Made by a program: the position numbers and the translations under genes
Part shown: positions 1 to 5,342 of the stretch, piece by piece
Layout of the letters: each line of letters begins with the position of its first letter
How positions within the stretch are numbered: position 1 is the stretch's first letter
Assembly (NCBI GenBank): GCA_018396515.1
Contig: JAGTQJ010000096.1
Coordinates: 1-6,086 of the forward strand
Source of the DNA: Candidatus Bathyarchaeota archaeon
GTDB lineage: Archaea > Thermoproteota > Bathyarchaeia > TCS64
DNA length: 6,086 nt
Reading direction: 5' to 3'
The notes under the pieces: generated by a model
Told to the model about the DNA's origin: nothing
The model's database searches: none
The model's input: only the letters and a program-made list of their open reading frames with translations

Positions 1-127
1 AAACATTGTTGAATCATCCCCCCATAAGGGTCAGAGCCCCTATAACAAGTACAAAACTTGCCTTGAAGGCCTAAACCCAGAACCAGAAGAAGAACTATCA
101 GAACCCATGGGGTTTCTGGATCATCAT
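1..127 (-). pseudogene. Possible start of a signal-peptide protein, frame-broken and cut by the window edge
   Basis: On the minus strand, the frame with codons at 3-5, 6-8 and so on is open from a TAA at 135-137 to the left edge. It encodes a strongly hydrophobic run (WVLIVLLLVLGLGLQG) followed by a Cys-containing stretch (KFCTCYRGSDPYGG), which resembles a signal peptide or single membrane anchor. That frame has no ATG, GTG or TTG before the hydrophobic run. A paired ATG ATG at 127-122 opens another frame (MMIQKPHGF, then stop). One extra base in the G run at 109-112 would join it to the hydrophobic frame and give a normal n-region with a lysine. It could be a sequencing indel, a decayed gene or chance, since pyrimidine-rich DNA often reads as hydrophobic. 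I do not recognise a family. The region lies just downstream of the GPN GTPase gene. Confidence 0.22.
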
Positions 128-148
128 TGTTATTTTAGCTTCATAGCT

Positions 149-910
149 TCACTGTGTGAACTTCTCTCCTCGGGTTAGGATCCTCGCGAGTTCAGAGTAT
201 AGCCAGCTGAACCCCTCGTAGGTTCTCGATGATATGGGGATGGGATTTAGCTCGAGGCCAAGCCTGTTGATTATATCCATCATATCCTGGCTCAGGATCC
301 TGTCAACCCCTTCCAGCCTCGAGTATATAGCAGCCTCTAGGAGCAAGGGGTCTTCCCCCCACCCCTCTATCTCCTCGATCTCCTCCTCGGAGAGGAGATC
401 CGCCTTTGATAGGGCTGAGACCTGGGGTAGGAGGAAGCGGATGTTGATCGCCGAGGCTATGAACATGTTCATCACATAGTTCAAGGGGTCTCTGCAAAAC
501 ACCGAGTCGAAGAGGTATATGATGGCCTTCGATTCCTCCCCGAGCTTCTCAGCTATCCTCGCACCGGTATCCCTGAAGGCGAAGAGCTCCAACTGGCCAG
601 GGGTGTCTATGAGGACGACCTCTGGTACGAACTCCTGGATCTCCCTGTATATCTCATCGATAACGTCTATGATCATGTCGCAGGCAAGCATTAATCCGCC
701 ATTAGGCCCTAAAGAGTACTCCTCCATCACCTCCTCCACTTTAACGTAGTCCCTGACGGTGACGCTCGGCGAGTAGGGCAGGGTGATGGCACCCGGGTCT
801 AGGTTAACCGAGATGACATCCTCCCCCTGCTGTTCAAGCCAGCTCGTGAAGGAGCCCGTGAGTTCAGACTTCCCAGAGCCCGCAGTCCCGAGTATGAATA
901 TTAAGTTCAA
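149..910 (-). CDS. GPN-loop GTPase (archaeal XAB1/GPN family)
   Basis: This is a 253-residue SIMIBI-class P-loop GTPase of the GPN family. Visible motifs are the Walker A GTAGSGKS at residues 8-15, an NLDPGA segment at 37-42, the family-defining GPN loop (LGPNGG) at 67-72, and the Walker B/G3 motif LIDTPGQLELF at 100-110. The base-recognition motif reads SKAD (168-171) in place of NKxD. The length matches archaeal single-gene GPN proteins such as Pyrococcus PAB0955. The eukaryotic homologues Gpn1-3 are dimeric and help RNA polymerase II assembly and nuclear import; the archaeal role is not settled. The start is a TTG at 910, forced because Walker A begins seven residues later. It lies 3 bases after the stop of the inositol phosphate synthase gene, with GGTGG just upstream inside that gene's end, so translational coupling is likely. 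No clear T-rich terminator follows. Confidence 0.93.
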   Translation of the reverse strand: MNLIFILGTAGSGKSELTGSFTSWLEQQGEDVISVNLDPGAITLPYSPSVTVRDYVKVEEVMEEYSLGPNGGLMLACDMIIDVIDEIYREIQEFVPEVVLIDTPGQLELFAFRDTGARIAEKLGEESKAIIYLFDSVFCRDPLNYVMNMFIASAINIRFLLPQVSALSKADLLSEEEIEEIEGWGEDPLLLEAAIYSRLEGVDRILSQDMMDIINRLGLELNPIPISSRTYEGFSWLYSELARILTRGEKFTQ

Positions 911-913
911 CTG

Positions 914-1966
914 CTAACCACCCAGCTCTTCTACGAATCTCTCGAAGAGCCTCTGGGCCTCCGTTATCGGATATCTCTTAGGGCTCCTCTTGAATCCGTA
1001 GGCGGCTATCGGCGTGACGACCCCCCCCATCCCCCTGTCCATGGCTAGTTTCGTCGCCCGAATTACATCTAAAAGCACCGCCCCGGCGTTTGGGGCATCC
1101 CTTGTGGTCATCTTGATATCCATGGTGAACTCAGCTCCGATGAAGTATCTCCCCTTCACCCAGAGGAAGCTCTCCCTCTTATCCTCTAGGAAGTCCACAT
1201 AGTCGGTTGAACCGGAAACAAGCGGGAACTCGTAGGGGATTGATGAAGATACAGCCTCTGTCTTCACCCTCCTCTTGAACTCCTTGGTCCTTCCGAGCGT
1301 GTCGAGGGACTCCATACCCCCACCCACATCAAGCTGGTAGCTCTCATCTATGTGGACGCCCCTTCCATTCAGGAACTCCAATATCCCCATGTGGACTGCG
1401 GTTGCTCCAACCTGATCTAGGAGGTCGTCGCCTATCAGCGGAAGCCCGGCCTCCTCAAACCTCCGGGCCAAGGAGGTATCGCAGGCTATCTCCGCAGGGG
1501 TTGCATTTATGAAGGCGCATCCAGCCTCCAACGCAGCCCCCGCATAATATCTGGAGGCCTGCTCGGCGCCCCCGGAGATAAGGTTTATGAGAATTTCCGC
1601 CTCACTCCCCTTAAGCTCCTCGGCGATGTTTGAAAAGCCCTCAAGCTCCTCGACCTCTATGAGGTTCTTAGTGAGGGGGCCGAGGCCGTCGAGGACGGGC
1701 CCCCTCAACACGGTCACCCCTAGGTGCGGGAGATCAACCATTCGGGGTACTGTGTTGGGGCTTGCGAACACGGCTTCTGAGAGGTCTCTCCCAACCTTTC
1801 TTCTGTCTATGTCGAAGGCCGCTACGACCTCGATATCAGAGGCCCTATAGCCCCCCAGGGTCTCATGGAGAAGGCCTAAGGGGTTCCCTGTCATCCTGTA
1901 ATGGTGCAAACCCTGGATTAGAGCCGAGCAGCAGTTCCCAACCCCGGCTAAAGCTATCCTTATCAA
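914..1966 (-). CDS. ino1: Inositol-3-phosphate synthase (myo-inositol-1-phosphate synthase)
   Basis: NAD-dependent isomerisation of glucose-6-phosphate to L-myo-inositol-1-phosphate is the family reaction, supplying archaetidylinositol headgroups and, in some hyperthermophiles, the solute di-myo-inositol phosphate. The 350-residue protein opens with a Rossmann nucleotide motif, GVGNCCSALIQG (8-19). Further family signatures are NATPAE (154-159), GDDLLDQVGAT (179-189), LDVGGGMESL (212-221), IKMTTRDAPNAGAVLLD (284-300) and the C-terminal ITEAQRLFERFVEEL. By alignment from memory, Lys285 and Lys326 are candidates for active-site lysines; this is inference. The length is close to that of archaeal and actinobacterial enzymes and shorter than that of eukaryotic ones. 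The start is TTG, chosen because a Shine-Dalgarno sits 5 bases upstream and the Rossmann strand follows at once. It heads a two-gene unit with the GPN GTPase. Confidence 0.92.
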   Translation of the reverse strand: MIRIALAGVGNCCSALIQGLHHYRMTGNPLGLLHETLGGYRASDIEVVAAFDIDRRKVGRDLSEAVFASPNTVPRMVDLPHLGVTVLRGPVLDGLGPLTKNLIEVEELEGFSNIAEELKGSEAEILINLISGGAEQASRYYAGAALEAGCAFINATPAEIACDTSLARRFEEAGLPLIGDDLLDQVGATAVHMGILEFLNGRGVHIDESYQLDVGGGMESLDTLGRTKEFKRRVKTEAVSSSIPYEFPLVSGSTDYVDFLEDKRESFLWVKGRYFIGAEFTMDIKMTTRDAPNAGAVLLDVIRATKLAMDRGMGGVVTPIAAYGFKRSPKRYPITEAQRLFERFVEELGG

Positions 1967-1971
1967 GATAT

Positions 1972-1978
1972 CCCCTCT
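1972..1978 (-). promoter_or_regulatory. Shine-Dalgarno of the inositol phosphate synthase gene
   Basis: The minus strand reads AGAGGGGATATC directly before the TTG start. AGAGGGG resembles GGAGG-type sites complementary to the archaeal 16S 3' end and lies 5 bases from the start. It decides in favour of the TTG at 1966. Confidence 0.7.
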
Positions 1979-2012
1979 GGGAATGCTTCAATAACTCCGA
2001 GTTCAGGGAGGG

Positions 2013-2020
2013 GATATAAA
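2013..2020 (-). promoter_or_regulatory. Archaeal TATA box for the ino1-GPN unit
   Basis: The minus strand reads GGTTTATATCC, a near-consensus archaeal box A (TTTATATC). Transcription would begin about 26 bases downstream, near 1990. That leaves a leader of roughly 23 bases that contains the Shine-Dalgarno. No start site has been measured; the placement rests on usual spacing. Confidence 0.65.
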
Positions 2021-2075
2021 CCCCACCATTACCCCCACGACTCGAAAGCCCTCTATCCAGCCCCGAGTATAAGGG

Positions 2076-2543
2076 TTAAGCAAGGTTCTTTGTCATGATT
2101 ATAGCGTCCTCGTCTAGGTAGTAGGCCCTAACCCTCCCCGTCTCCTCATATCCCAAGTTCTTGTAGAACGAGCGGGCCGCGCTGTTGGATTCCCTAACCT
2201 CTAGGGTCGACCTAGTCGCCTTCCTCTCCCTAAACCTCCTCTCAACCTCTAACATAAGCATAGAGCCTATCCCACTCCTCCTCCTCTCAGGCGCAACTGC
2301 TATATTCACGATATGGCCCATCTTCAGCCTATGGGGTAGACCGCTGAGCATGACCTCCCTCACCTCTCCTATCACATATCCAAGAACAGCACCCTCCTCC
2401 TCAGCCACCAGGAAGAGGTCCGGAGCCTTTCTAGAAATATAACTGAAGAATGTCCGTGGCCAGGGATCCCTGAATGAGAGCCTCTCAATCCGAAGGATTC
2501 CTTCAAGGTCCTCCTCCCTGAAAGATCTGATCTCCACCCTCAA
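2076..2543 (-). CDS. rimI: GNAT N-acetyltransferase, RimI/Ard1 type
   Basis: A single-domain GNAT acetyltransferase of 155 residues, the usual size for RimI and archaeal Ard1. The N-terminal part has the family's IERLSFRDPWPRTFF (19-33). The acetyl-CoA pyrophosphate-binding loop is RRRSGIGS (87-94) after the strand HIVNIAVAP (77-85). The C-terminal signature is LEVRESNSAARSFYKNLGYE (114-133), followed by the RAYYLDEDAIIMTK segment (139-152). Relatives transfer acetyl from acetyl-CoA to protein N-termini: RimI acts on ribosomal protein S18, and the Sulfolobus homologue has broad N-terminal specificity including Alba. The start is a TTG at 2543; an upstream in-frame TGA at 2550-2552 rules out a longer form, and a GTG at 2537 is the alternative. 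No Shine-Dalgarno precedes it. It is 109 bases upstream of ino1 and probably a separate unit. Confidence 0.88.
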   Translation of the reverse strand: MRVEIRSFREEDLEGILRIERLSFRDPWPRTFFSYISRKAPDLFLVAEEEGAVLGYVIGEVREVMLSGLPHRLKMGHIVNIAVAPERRRSGIGSMLMLEVERRFRERKATRSTLEVRESNSAARSFYKNLGYEETGRVRAYYLDEDAIIMTKNLA

Positions 2544-2576
2544 GTTTAGTCATAGATAATGATGCTCCTCATTCCT

Positions 2577-2586
2577 TTAAAATATT
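2577..2586 (-). promoter_or_regulatory. Candidate TATA box for rimI
   Basis: The minus strand reads GAATATTTTAAAGG. A box centred near 2580 would place the start of transcription near 2554, leaving a leader of about 10 bases before the TTG of the acetyltransferase gene. This fits the absence of a Shine-Dalgarno there. The predicted start also falls almost on an out-of-frame ATG at 2553. Confidence 0.4.
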
Positions 2587-2672
2587 CTAGGAGCCTCGCT
2601 TATCTCCAGCCTATGCCGAGTTTATAGGATGCACCTCGAAGATCCCCCTTTGAAGAGGATTTCAGGACATTC

Positions 2673-2695
2673 TTAGAATATTAGGATTATTCTGA
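2673..2695. repeat. Imperfect inverted repeat in the divergent spacer
   Basis: The arms TTAGAATA (2673-2680) and TATTCTGA (2688-2695) pair with one G-T wobble around a 7-base centre. They are nested inside TTCAG (2661-2665) and CTGAA (2692-2696). It could be an operator or a weak hairpin; nothing in the window names a regulator. Confidence 0.4.
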
Positions 2696-2711
2696 ACCCA
2701 TATGAAGAATC

Positions 2712-2723
2712 CATGAGCTCATG
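2712..2723. repeat. Exact 12-base palindrome, possible operator
   Basis: CATGAGCTCATG is its own reverse complement. It sits about midway between the rimI and membrane-protein starts, where a dimeric regulator could act on both. The role is inferred from position and symmetry only. Confidence 0.4.
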
Positions 2724-2842
2724 AGATATCCATGTGATAAACTAAAATGGGCTCTCATGGCATCGGGGTTACTAATTTTTTTGAGGGGTTAGGTTTATGT
2801 CATGGAGAAGGGGCTCCGGATTCGCAATTTTTCAAACATATT

Positions 2843-2881
2843 TTTTAATATATGACTTTGATGAGGATAAGGGTTTTTATC
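2843..2881 (+). promoter_or_regulatory. Candidate promoter elements of the flippase-like gene
   Basis: Two TATA-like stretches precede the gene: TTTTAATATA at 2843-2852 and TTTTTATC at 2874-2881. The first would start transcription near 2874 and leave a leader of about 35 bases lacking a Shine-Dalgarno. The second would start it near 2905 and make the transcript nearly leaderless at the TTG (2909) or GTG (2915). I favour the second because of the missing ribosome-binding site, but both may be used. Confidence 0.35.
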
Positions 2882-2908
2882 TAATCGAGCTGCTATTTTT
2901 GGCAGTGG

Positions 2909-3955
2909 TTGGAAGTGCTGGGGAGGAGGCCACGCCTAATTTTCCTCACCGCGGGGTTGATCCTCTTCGCCTTCTACCTAGCGTTTTCCAACCCCTTCAG
3001 CATCCTTTTAGAGGCTGGCAGATTCCGCCCAGAATTATTCCTGATGGCCGTTGCGGTGAATAACATAGGCCTACTGCTCTTCGCCCTCTCCTGGTACATA
3101 ATCCTGAGGTGCATGGAAACCGATCCGAGCCTATGGGATGCTATAAGGGTAACCTTCATCAGCTTCTTCATCATCTGGCTGATCCCTCTCCCCTTGGGCT
3201 CGGAGATCATAAGGGCCTACCTGATCAGTAAGAGGGGGAACCCTGGGGTCGGGAGGGCTGTGACCTCCGTAGCCGTCCATAAATCTATGTACAACATATC
3301 CTTCGGGGTCTTGATAGGATCCTCTGCCATACTCGTATTGACCCGTGGGAGGGGGATACCCGTGAACAGCCTACTCATCCTGTTTGTCGTGGTTTATGCC
3401 GCGGCCTCAAGCCTTATATTCCTGGCCCTTCTCTCCTCCAGATTTCTCAGATGGCTTCAAGCCCATATGCCAGATAGGGTAATAAGGCTCATCCCAATGG
3501 GCCACAAGAGGCTCGGTGATGTAAGGGATCGCATCCAAAGGTTCATAGAAGAGATGGAGGAGGCGGTGAAATGTCTGAAATCCAGAGCCCTCCCCAGCAT
3601 ATTGGCTCTGATCATGGTCGCCCTCCACTGGAGCTCGGGCTCCATAGCCACATACCTGGTCGCCCTCTCTTTAGGGCAGAGGCTGGATGTGGCGGAGATC
3701 TTTCTCATCTACGCGGTCGTCGAGTTCATCCAGCAGCTAAACATCATCATACCCGGAGGAGTGGGCATAATAGACGCAGGCCTTACAGGGGCACTCCTTA
3801 TGATAGGCGTCCCTCTGCAGGTAGCCTCAGCGATATCCCTCTTGACAAGGCTGGTCACCTACTGGTTCGAGCTCCTACTCTCCTCAGTCTTCAGCTTCCA
3901 CTATGGATATAGAGAAACACTGAGAGATTATCTTCCCAACAGCACTGCTGATTAG
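2909..3955 (+). CDS. Polytopic membrane protein, UPF0104/LPG-synthase TM (AglD-like) family
   Basis: The 348-residue protein has about eight predicted membrane helices, roughly at 10-28, 44-66, 80-95, 125-146, 153-176, 228-254, 264-302 (two short) and 304-331. Family signatures are LIPLPLGSEIIRAYLISKRG (91-110) and IPGGVGIIDAG (281-291). This matches the membrane domain shared by bacterial lysylphosphatidylglycerol synthase/flippase MprF and many archaeal proteins, some linked to dolichol-sugar handling (AglD). There is no MprF synthase domain or glycosyltransferase domain, so lipid or lipid-linked sugar translocation is a plausible role, not a demonstrated one. A charged loop (about 187-227) lies between helices five and six. 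The start is TTG at 2909 or GTG at 2915; an in-frame TAA at 2882-2884 limits extension. No Shine-Dalgarno is seen. It stands alone on the plus strand. Confidence 0.85.
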   Translation: MEVLGRRPRLIFLTAGLILFAFYLAFSNPFSILLEAGRFRPELFLMAVAVNNIGLLLFALSWYIILRCMETDPSLWDAIRVTFISFFIIWLIPLPLGSEIIRAYLISKRGNPGVGRAVTSVAVHKSMYNISFGVLIGSSAILVLTRGRGIPVNSLLILFVVVYAAASSLIFLALLSSRFLRWLQAHMPDRVIRLIPMGHKRLGDVRDRIQRFIEEMEEAVKCLKSRALPSILALIMVALHWSSGSIATYLVALSLGQRLDVAEIFLIYAVVEFIQQLNIIIPGGVGIIDAGLTGALLMIGVPLQVASAISLLTRLVTYWFELLLSSVFSFHYGYRETLRDYLPNSTAD

Positions 3956-3967
3956 GATGCCCTTTTA

Positions 3968-4160
3968 GTGAACTACCACCAGCTTACGCAGCTGTTTCCC
4001 ACCTCAGCGACCGGGCTTGACCCCCTATACCTGGGGCGCGATCTCCCGTCGGTGGAGAACTTTCTTCAGAGTCTTCTGAGGGTGAGTTAAGGTGGTCTCG
4101 GCCTCGGCAGCCCTGACTTCAGCCCGCCCCACGGAGTCTGCCGGCTCTTCCAGCCATTTT
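3968..4160 (-). ncRNA. Candidate orphan omega-RNA-like or other structured RNA
   Basis: A minus-strand TATA-like box (4182-4189) would start a transcript near 4160. That transcript would pass through several hairpins and the palindrome at 3980-3994 to a TTCAC end. In IS200/IS605 elements the tnpB-associated omega RNA comes from this right-end region and its guide is the sequence just outside the element. Here the bases after TTCAC run into the 3' end of the flippase-like gene. Both bounds are inferred; there is no expression evidence and no intact TnpB in the window. Confidence 0.22.
3980..3994. repeat. Hairpin at putative element right end
   Basis: CAGCT (3980-3984) and AGCTG (3990-3994) pair exactly around a TACGC loop. 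On the minus strand the hairpin is followed by GTGGTAG and then TTCAC, as expected for an IS200/IS605 right end. Confidence 0.5.
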
Positions 4161-4181
4161 GACAGCAACCACGAGAAAGGA

Positions 4182-4189
4182 GATATAAG
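4182..4189 (-). promoter_or_regulatory. TATA-like box inside the 3956-4310 gap
   Basis: The minus strand reads GGTCTTATATCTCC, close to the box ahead of ino1 (TTTATATC). It points into the structured block and away from any recognised gene, so it would drive a noncoding or relic transcript. Confidence 0.35.
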
Positions 4190-4205
4190 ACCTCCCCGTC
4201 TTACA

Positions 4206-4226
4206 CCACACCCCCTATGGGTGGGG
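4206..4226. repeat. 8-pair hairpin at putative element left end
   Basis: The arms are CCACACCC (4206-4213) and GGGTGGGG (4219-4226), around a CCTAT loop. They pair at seven of eight positions, with one A-G mismatch. There is no T run after it on the plus strand, so it is a poor intrinsic terminator. Its position fits the subterminal hairpin of an IS200/IS605-like left end. Confidence 0.5.
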
Positions 4227-4270
4227 CTTCATGCCGATGAGGTTTGAAAGACATCTCCTTGAGACTGGAA

Positions 4271-4295
4271 AATAATAAAAGCACTATAATTTTAA
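4271..4295 (+). promoter_or_regulatory. Promoter of the Gfo/Idh/MocA oxidoreductase gene
   Basis: An A-rich stretch (AATAATAAAA, 4271-4280), possibly a BRE or a second TATA box, is followed by TATAATTTTAA (4285-4295). The latter lies about 23-26 bases before the ATG. With no Shine-Dalgarno between, the transcript is probably leaderless or nearly so. Confidence 0.55.
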
Positions 4296-4310
4296 CAACT
4301 TTATCTCGGT

Positions 4311-5309
4311 ATGCTCCAGCTGGGGATCGTGGGCTGTGGAACGGTCACGAGGATGTTCCACCTTAAGGCGATAGAGGAGGTTAAAGAGTTTGCCATAGCG
4401 GCCTTGGTTGATAGGGACAGGGGGAGGCTTGAAGGCGCCTTGAGGAGCTGTAGGGCCTGGAGGGGATATGAGAACTATATGGATCTCCTCTCAAACCCTG
4501 AGGTCCACGTTGTGGTCATCAACACCCCTCCAAGGTACCATGAGGAGATGACCATCCAGGCTCTAAGAGCAGGAAAACATGTTCTGTGCGAGAAGCCCCT
4601 GGCGACGAGCCTAGAAGGAGCCTTAAATATAAAGCTGGTCAGGGATGAGACCAGCCTTGTTGTCCTCCCAGTCCATAACTACTCCTTCACCCCTTGCTGG
4701 GAGCTGGCTAAAGGCCTGTCTCATGATGGAAAGATAGGCGATGTTGAGAAGGTCCAACTGAGGTTTGAGAACAATCTGAGATTATATCGTCCTAAAACTG
4801 GGTTCAGATTCGAGAAGGAATATGGCATAATCGAGGATCTCCTCCCCCACCTCCTCCACCTAACCCATGAGCTTGCCGGAAGGGTGAAGGAGATCGAGGA
4901 GGTGGATGGCTGGAGAGAAAGTTATAATGTAGTTGACAACATGAGGCTTATTTTCAGAACGGAGATGGGGGTGCGGGTCGAATGCTTTATGAGCTGGACG
5001 AGGCTAATACCCCAGTTCAAGGTGGGGATCATAGGCTCTAAGGGAGTTATAAAGGCGGAACTGTTTAGAGCTCCATATAACCTCATATTGGAATCCGAAA
5101 AGAACAAGAAGAAGATCTGCATGAGAAGGGGGTTAGGCCAATATCTCGATCTACTCAGGATGAGGCATCCATCCTTTGTGGGTCAATATCTCCATCTATA
5201 CAAAGTGATTATGGGAGAAGAAGAGCCGAGAATAGACCTTGATGATGAGATAGAGATGATAAAGATTATGAAGAAGATCGAAGACATTTCCAAAGAGAAT
5301 AAATTATAG
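4311..5309 (+). CDS. Gfo/Idh/MocA-family NAD(P)-dependent oxidoreductase
   Basis: A 332-residue two-domain dehydrogenase. The N-terminal Rossmann fold shows GIVGCGTVTRMFHLKAI (5-21), an acidic strand end LVDRDRGRL (32-40), VVVINTPPRYHEEM (67-80) and the family's AGKHVLCEKPLA (87-98), whose Glu94-Lys95-Pro96 contacts cofactor and substrate. The C-terminal domain has YGIIEDLLPHLLHL (171-184), the usual place for the catalytic Asp/His pair (Asp176, His180), and a Gly-rich turn IIGSKGVIKAE (240-250). Members oxidise or reduce sugars, inositols, amino-sugars or biliverdin; the substrate cannot be read here. An inositol link to the ino1 gene in this window is tempting but unsupported. The ATG start is fixed by the Rossmann strand and the close promoter. 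The next gene begins 33 bases downstream on the same strand. Confidence 0.9.
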   Translation: MLQLGIVGCGTVTRMFHLKAIEEVKEFAIAALVDRDRGRLEGALRSCRAWRGYENYMDLLSNPEVHVVVINTPPRYHEEMTIQALRAGKHVLCEKPLATSLEGALNIKLVRDETSLVVLPVHNYSFTPCWELAKGLSHDGKIGDVEKVQLRFENNLRLYRPKTGFRFEKEYGIIEDLLPHLLHLTHELAGRVKEIEEVDGWRESYNVVDNMRLIFRTEMGVRVECFMSWTRLIPQFKVGIIGSKGVIKAELFRAPYNLILESEKNKKKICMRRGLGQYLDLLRMRHPSFVGQYLHLYKVIMGEEEPRIDLDDEIEMIKIMKKIEDISKENKL

Positions 5310-5328
5310 TGCCAACACCCTGTCTAGT

Positions 5329-5335
5329 GGGAGGG
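5329..5335 (+). promoter_or_regulatory. Shine-Dalgarno of the DUF362 gene
   Basis: GGGAGGG, within GGGAGGGATC, resembles GGAGGTGAT and sits 7 bases before the GTG at 5343. Together with the in-frame TAG at 5325-5327 it settles that start. Confidence 0.7.
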
Positions 5336-5342
5336 ATCGGGC

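Larger units (their letters stand above)
2544..2908. other. AT-rich divergent spacer between rimI and the membrane-protein gene
   Basis: This 365-base spacer carries both outward-facing promoters and no gene I can support. Besides the TATA-like boxes it contains an exact 12-base palindrome at 2712-2723 and an imperfect inverted repeat at 2673-2695, listed separately. An open frame beginning with ATG at 2797 runs into the membrane-protein gene but looks like a by-product of AT-rich DNA. Confidence 0.6.
3968..4243 (-). mobile_element. Possible IS200/IS605-type remnant or non-autonomous mini-element
   Basis: Read on the minus strand, the stretch begins after TTCAA (4248-4244). About 17 bases later comes an 8-pair hairpin, and the stretch ends with a 5-pair hairpin, a 7-base spacer and TTCAC (3972-3968). 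Subterminal hairpins next to a short conserved cleavage pentamer are the layout of IS200/IS605 ends. One minus-strand frame just before the right hairpin reads SSPVAEVGNSCVSWW then stop, resembling the VEAGSP-type tail of many archaeal TnpB proteins. The body is far too short for tnpA or tnpB, and the frame is interrupted by stops upstream. I infer a decayed or internally deleted copy. The match is from memory of the family, not a search, and a structured RNA gene unrelated to transposons is the main alternative. Confidence 0.35.
3956..4310. other. 355-base gap with structured, element-like sequence
   Basis: No intact gene is visible. The block from about 3968 to 4243 looks GC-richer than the other long spacer and carries several hairpins. 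The last ~50 bases are AT-rich and form the promoter of the oxidoreductase gene. Besides the parts listed separately there is a small hairpin with arms TCAGA and TCTGA around GTCT in the 4065-4080 area, and a CCCC/GGGG pairing around 4021-4036. The open frames on both strands are short and lack credible starts. Confidence 0.6.

Noticed and set aside
2..177. A plus-strand frame open from the left edge to a TAG, overlapping the end of the GPN gene
   Set aside because: Its composition is unlike the neighbouring genes, no motif is recognisable, and the opposite strand has the more protein-like hydrophobic run. It could still be the end of an upstream gene.
2797..3063. An 88-codon plus-strand open frame starting with ATG in the spacer and overlapping the flippase-like gene
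   Set aside because: It overlaps a well-supported gene in another frame, shows no domain, and its first half is AT-driven hydrophobic sequence. The flippase-like family signatures lie in the other frame.
4206..4226. Intrinsic terminator for the flippase-like gene
   Set aside because: The hairpin is about 250 bases past the stop and is not followed by a T run, and archaeal termination usually depends on T-rich stretches.
4065..4230. A 60-70 codon minus-strand open frame (SPTHRGCGVRRGG onward) in the intergenic block
   Set aside because: It has no ATG start, and its composition is not that of a recognisable protein. It fits better as relic or RNA-coding sequence.
4234..4271. CRISPR-repeat-like sequence GATGAGGTTTGAAAG
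   Set aside because: The ending resembles some archaeal repeats, but there is only one copy and no spacer periodicity or cas gene in the window.
3956..4310. SRP RNA, RNase P RNA, tRNA or C/D box RNA in the structured gap
   Set aside because: I looked for the conserved RNase P and SRP core motifs, a T-loop GTTCRA signature and C/D boxes in proper order and found none convincing.
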